A stretch of 34,191 bases of DNA, taken from Thermodesulfobacteriota bacterium. Lineage in GTDB: Bacteria > Desulfobacterota_D > UBA1144 > Nemesobacterales > CSP1-2. Position numbers and translations under genes: made by a program. Positions 33,333 through 34,191 of the stretch are shown here, piece by piece. Below the pieces are notes generated by a model. That model saw only the letters and a list, made by a program, of their open reading frames with translations. It ran no database searches and was not told where the DNA came from. The stretch spans positions 1-34,191 of the forward strand of contig DASWID010000058.1 of the NCBI GenBank assembly GCA_036397855.1, given 5' to 3'. How positions within the stretch are numbered: the first letter of the stretch is position 1; each line of letters starts with the position of its first letter.

Positions 33333-33376
33333 GACGAAGTAATCTAAAACAGGTAAAAAAAGAGGAGATTGCCTCA
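33333..33376 (+). repeat. Dispersed repeat module X, copy 2
   Basis: Inverted relative to 18926-18967. Shared strings include GACGAAG, AATCTAAAAC and GAGATTGC. It continues weakly to CAATGGGA at about 33402. Confidence 0.65.
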
Positions 33377-33415
33377 AAGTAAAATTCCTCCAAATGACGC
33401 AATGGGACCAAGCCT

Positions 33416-33444
33416 GGATTCCCGCTTACAATCCGCGGGAGACA
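33416..33444 (+). repeat. Dispersed repeat module Y, copy 2
   Basis: Reverse complement of 19009-19037 with a single base difference in 29. It carries the TCCCGC/GCGGGA stem. Here it follows module X by about 40 bases; at 19 kb, read on the minus strand, module Y comes before X. Confidence 0.8.
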
Positions 33445-33748
33445 TCTAGTTTGTCATCCCCGAGGAATCCCCGACCAAGGATTTCGAGGACAAGCTTTGT
33501 CGGGGATCCAGAGATATGTCTTGGGGGTTCTCTGTTAAGGCTATTAATCACGGCAGGGTTGGCTGGCATCGTGATGACAGCGGAAGCCTCTTTAGCAAGC
33601 TACAGGGAATTATCAAGTTAAAACTGGATGATTTGACTTCGCAAATTAAAAATTTTATCATGAGGTCTTAAAAAGGGTGTGTAATTGTACAAGTATTTTC
33701 TGATTCCATGATTATTTGACAATTTTATATAGAAGGAGGTACTGTATA

Positions 33749-34191
33749 ATGACATCAGATACGACTCAAGCTGAACATCAATCCCTGGAAGCTCGTGCCC
33801 TGGAGAAGGGTTGGGGGTGGCTTCTTGCTCTCGGTGTAGTCTTTATTATACTGGGTATCATTGCCCTTGGAACTCCATATGCACTGGCTCTGGCTGTCGA
33901 TTTAATGCTCGGATGGATCTTTATCATCTGCGGAATCACTTCAATCGTAAGTGCTTTTTCATCCGGTAACCGGGGGAAATTTCTTTTAATATTATTGAGT
34001 GGAATTATATTTGTAATCGCTGGAATATTATTGCTTGCAAATCCTCTAAAGGGAGTGCTCACACTGGTTCTTATATTAGCTGCATTTTTGCTGGTAGAGG
34101 GAATCTTTAAGATCATTTATGCCTTTCAAATGAAGTCTACACAAAACTGGAGTTGGGTTCTCGCTAGCGGTATTATTTCATTAATACTCGC
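33749..34191 (+). CDS. hdeD: HdeD/DUF308-family membrane protein (runs off the right edge)
   Basis: The first 147 codons are present. ATG 33749 follows a perfect AAGGAGGT by 8 bases. After a polar start (TSDTTQAEHQSLEARALEK) come repeated short membrane helices: GWLLALGVVFIILGIIALG, LMLGWIFIICGITSIVSAF, KFLLILLSGIIFVIAGILLL, GVLTLVLILAAFLLVEGIFK. The alternating G-W and G-I-F/L-L pattern and the ANP/TPY turns are typical of HdeD acid-resistance membrane proteins (about 180-200 residues), so perhaps 40-50 residues lie beyond the window. Confidence 0.82.
   Translation, partial: MTSDTTQAEHQSLEARALEKGWGWLLALGVVFIILGIIALGTPYALALAVDLMLGWIFIICGITSIVSAFSSGNRGKFLLILLSGIIFVIAGILLLANPLKGVLTLVLILAAFLLVEGIFKIIYAFQMKSTQNWSWVLASGIISLIL

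Larger units (their letters stand above)
33110..33748. other. 639-bp gene-free repeat region
   Basis: After an AT-rich 100 bases, 33280-33600 contains a palindromic CCTGA...TCGAAGG repeat (33295-33325), repeat module X (33333-33376), module Y (33416-33444) and a GTCATCCCCGAGGAATCC-like stretch with CGGGGATCCAGAG that resembles the 19.05-kb cluster. No credible gene. The last 40 bases provide the HdeD ribosome-binding site (AAGGAGGT, 33733-33740). Confidence 0.6.

Noticed and set aside
33778-34116. 112-codon minus-strand frame at the right edge
   Set aside because: It is antisense to the HdeD-like gene, which has a perfect Shine-Dalgarno and repeated membrane helices.

Overview
The window is AT-rich DNA (about 40% GC by eye) from a Gram-negative bacterium. 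Outer-membrane genes are plentiful: a TonB-dependent receptor, a TolC-type channel, a complete Mla/MCE lipid-transport cassette and several lipoproteins. Housekeeping genes (ispA, tlyA, rpsT, holA, lipB, ndk, proA, recN, nfo) lie singly or in pairs rather than in the large operons of model proteobacteria. A pyruvoyl-dependent arginine decarboxylase and an FSA-sized transaldolase point to a deltaproteobacteria-like or other deep-branching lineage, but the exact phylum cannot be fixed from sequence inspection alone.

Layout. 1-240: tail of a possible gene, then a near-consensus promoter followed by a decayed initiator-tRNA-like sequence. 330-4608: TonB receptor (minus) and a CPA-type cation/proton antiporter with a cytosolic TrkA-like part (plus). 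4886-6530: ispA-tlyA, where tlyA appears to start at a non-canonical ATT overlapping the ispA stop codon. 6807-10786: transaldolase, rpsT, holA, lipB, ndk, separated by repeat-bearing gaps. 11161-16457: a stand-alone NusG paralogue, proA, a sigma-70 family factor and recN. 16485-18498: arginine decarboxylase (minus), a small unknown protein and endonuclease IV. 18499-19504: a 1-kb gene-free stretch packed with dispersed repeats. 19505-24054: an NDH-2-like dehydrogenase fused to cyclic-nucleotide-binding and CBS domains, then small envelope proteins. 24108-26902: an operon remnant with a periplasmic-binding-protein/TolC fusion followed by the wreck of an RND pump gene. 27234-28680: small stress or membrane proteins and a Pro-Glu repeat protein. 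28969-32542: mlaE (with STAS domain)-mlaF-mlaD-lipoprotein operon. 32705-34191: a secreted protein, another repeat cluster and a truncated HdeD-like gene.

The themes are envelope maintenance (Mla cassette, TolC fusion, TonB receptor, lipoproteins) and stress or repair (RecN, endonuclease IV, GlsB- and HdeD-like proteins, a sigma factor). The most unusual items are two multi-domain fusions (NDH-2/cNMP/CBS and ABC_sub_bind/TolC), the ATT start of tlyA, the decayed fMet tRNA behind a good promoter, and mosaic dispersed repeats whose modules recur in different orders at 6.7, 19 and 33.4 kb. No CRISPR array, prophage, intact insertion sequence or recognisable defence system was seen.
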